DNA from: Sulfurovum sp.
Lineage (GTDB): Bacteria; Campylobacterota; Campylobacteria; Campylobacterales; Sulfurovaceae
DNA length: 15,078 nt
Assembly: GCA_021159425.1 (NCBI GenBank)
Contig: JAGGRU010000353.1
Location: 1 to 15,078, forward strand
Reading direction: 5' to 3'
The notes under the pieces were generated by a model that saw only the letters and a program-made list of their open reading frames with translations, ran no database searches and was not told the DNA's origin. Positions within the stretch are counted from its first letter, which is position 1, and each line of letters starts with the position of its first letter. The position numbers were made by a program, and so were the translations under genes. Positions 15,018 through 15,078 of the stretch are shown here, piece after piece.

Positions 15018-15078
15018 ATGAAATATAAAATAGTTTATATGGGTACGCCCCATTATGCAAGAGAAATATTAGATACAC
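15018..15078 (+). CDS. fmt: Methionyl-tRNA formyltransferase, N-terminal fragment cut by window edge
   Basis: Only 20 codons are in the window. They read MKYKIVYMGTPHYAREI and onward, matching the Fmt start (basic-hydrophobic strand, then MGTPxxA), the first beta strand and loop of the formyl-folate binding domain. Fmt formylates initiator Met-tRNA. The gene order obgE-proB-fmt, as I recall it in Campylobacter, supports the call. It is partial because of the window edge. Confidence 0.85.
   Translation, partial: MKYKIVYMGTPHYAREILDT

Overview
The window looks like a piece of a low-G+C chromosome from Campylobacterota (the former Epsilonproteobacteria), most likely a Sulfurovum/Sulfurimonas-type sulfur-zone bacterium. 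The reasons are the protein sequences, the gene runs ileS-(small membrane ORF)-gatA-guaB and rplU-rpmA-obgE-proB-fmt (orders I remember from Campylobacter), promoters with a clear -10 box but usually no -35 box, a short GatA, and a ProB without a PUA domain. The genus is an inference; no 16S gene is present.

Layout. Positions 1-416 hold a leftward tRNA operon, Lys(TTT)-Val(TAC)-Asp(GTC), driven by a perfect consensus sigma-70 promoter; tRNA-Asp runs off the left edge. Next is leftward pncC (NMN deamidase, CinA C-terminal family), divergent from ileS across a symmetric inverted repeat. Rightward from about 1.0 to 6.7 kb are ileS, an overlapping 40-residue membrane protein too short for usual gene calls, gatA and guaB, tightly packed and probably one operon. 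From 6.7 to 9.4 kb lie metY and metX, the two enzymes that convert homoserine to homocysteine by direct sulfhydrylation. metY is bracketed by two different inverted-repeat elements that both resemble REP doublets (REPIN-like). metX leads a compact operon with xseB, a nitrilase-fold protein that appears to have lost its catalytic Lys and Cys, and a short E1/MoeB-like adenylating protein that keeps the ATP site but lacks the zinc cysteines and the thiol cysteine. From 11.1 to 12.0 kb are a lipoprotein with an EF-hand-like loop, and ridA. From 12.0 to 15.1 kb are rplU and rpmA with a terminator, a leftward small lipoprotein gene, then obgE-proB-fmt (fmt cut by the right edge).

How the genes work together. 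Most genes are housekeeping: tRNA supply and charging (tRNAs, IleRS, GatA), ribosome structure and assembly (L21, L27, Obg), initiation (Fmt), GMP and NAD metabolism (GuaB, PncC), and methionine and proline synthesis. I see no phage, CRISPR array, toxin-antitoxin pair or defence island. The less ordinary parts are the pseudo-nitrilase/E1-like pair beside xseB, the two REPIN-like elements, the symmetric pncC/ileS promoter with a probably leaderless pncC message, the structured spacer inside the tRNA operon, and the small membrane and lipoprotein genes.
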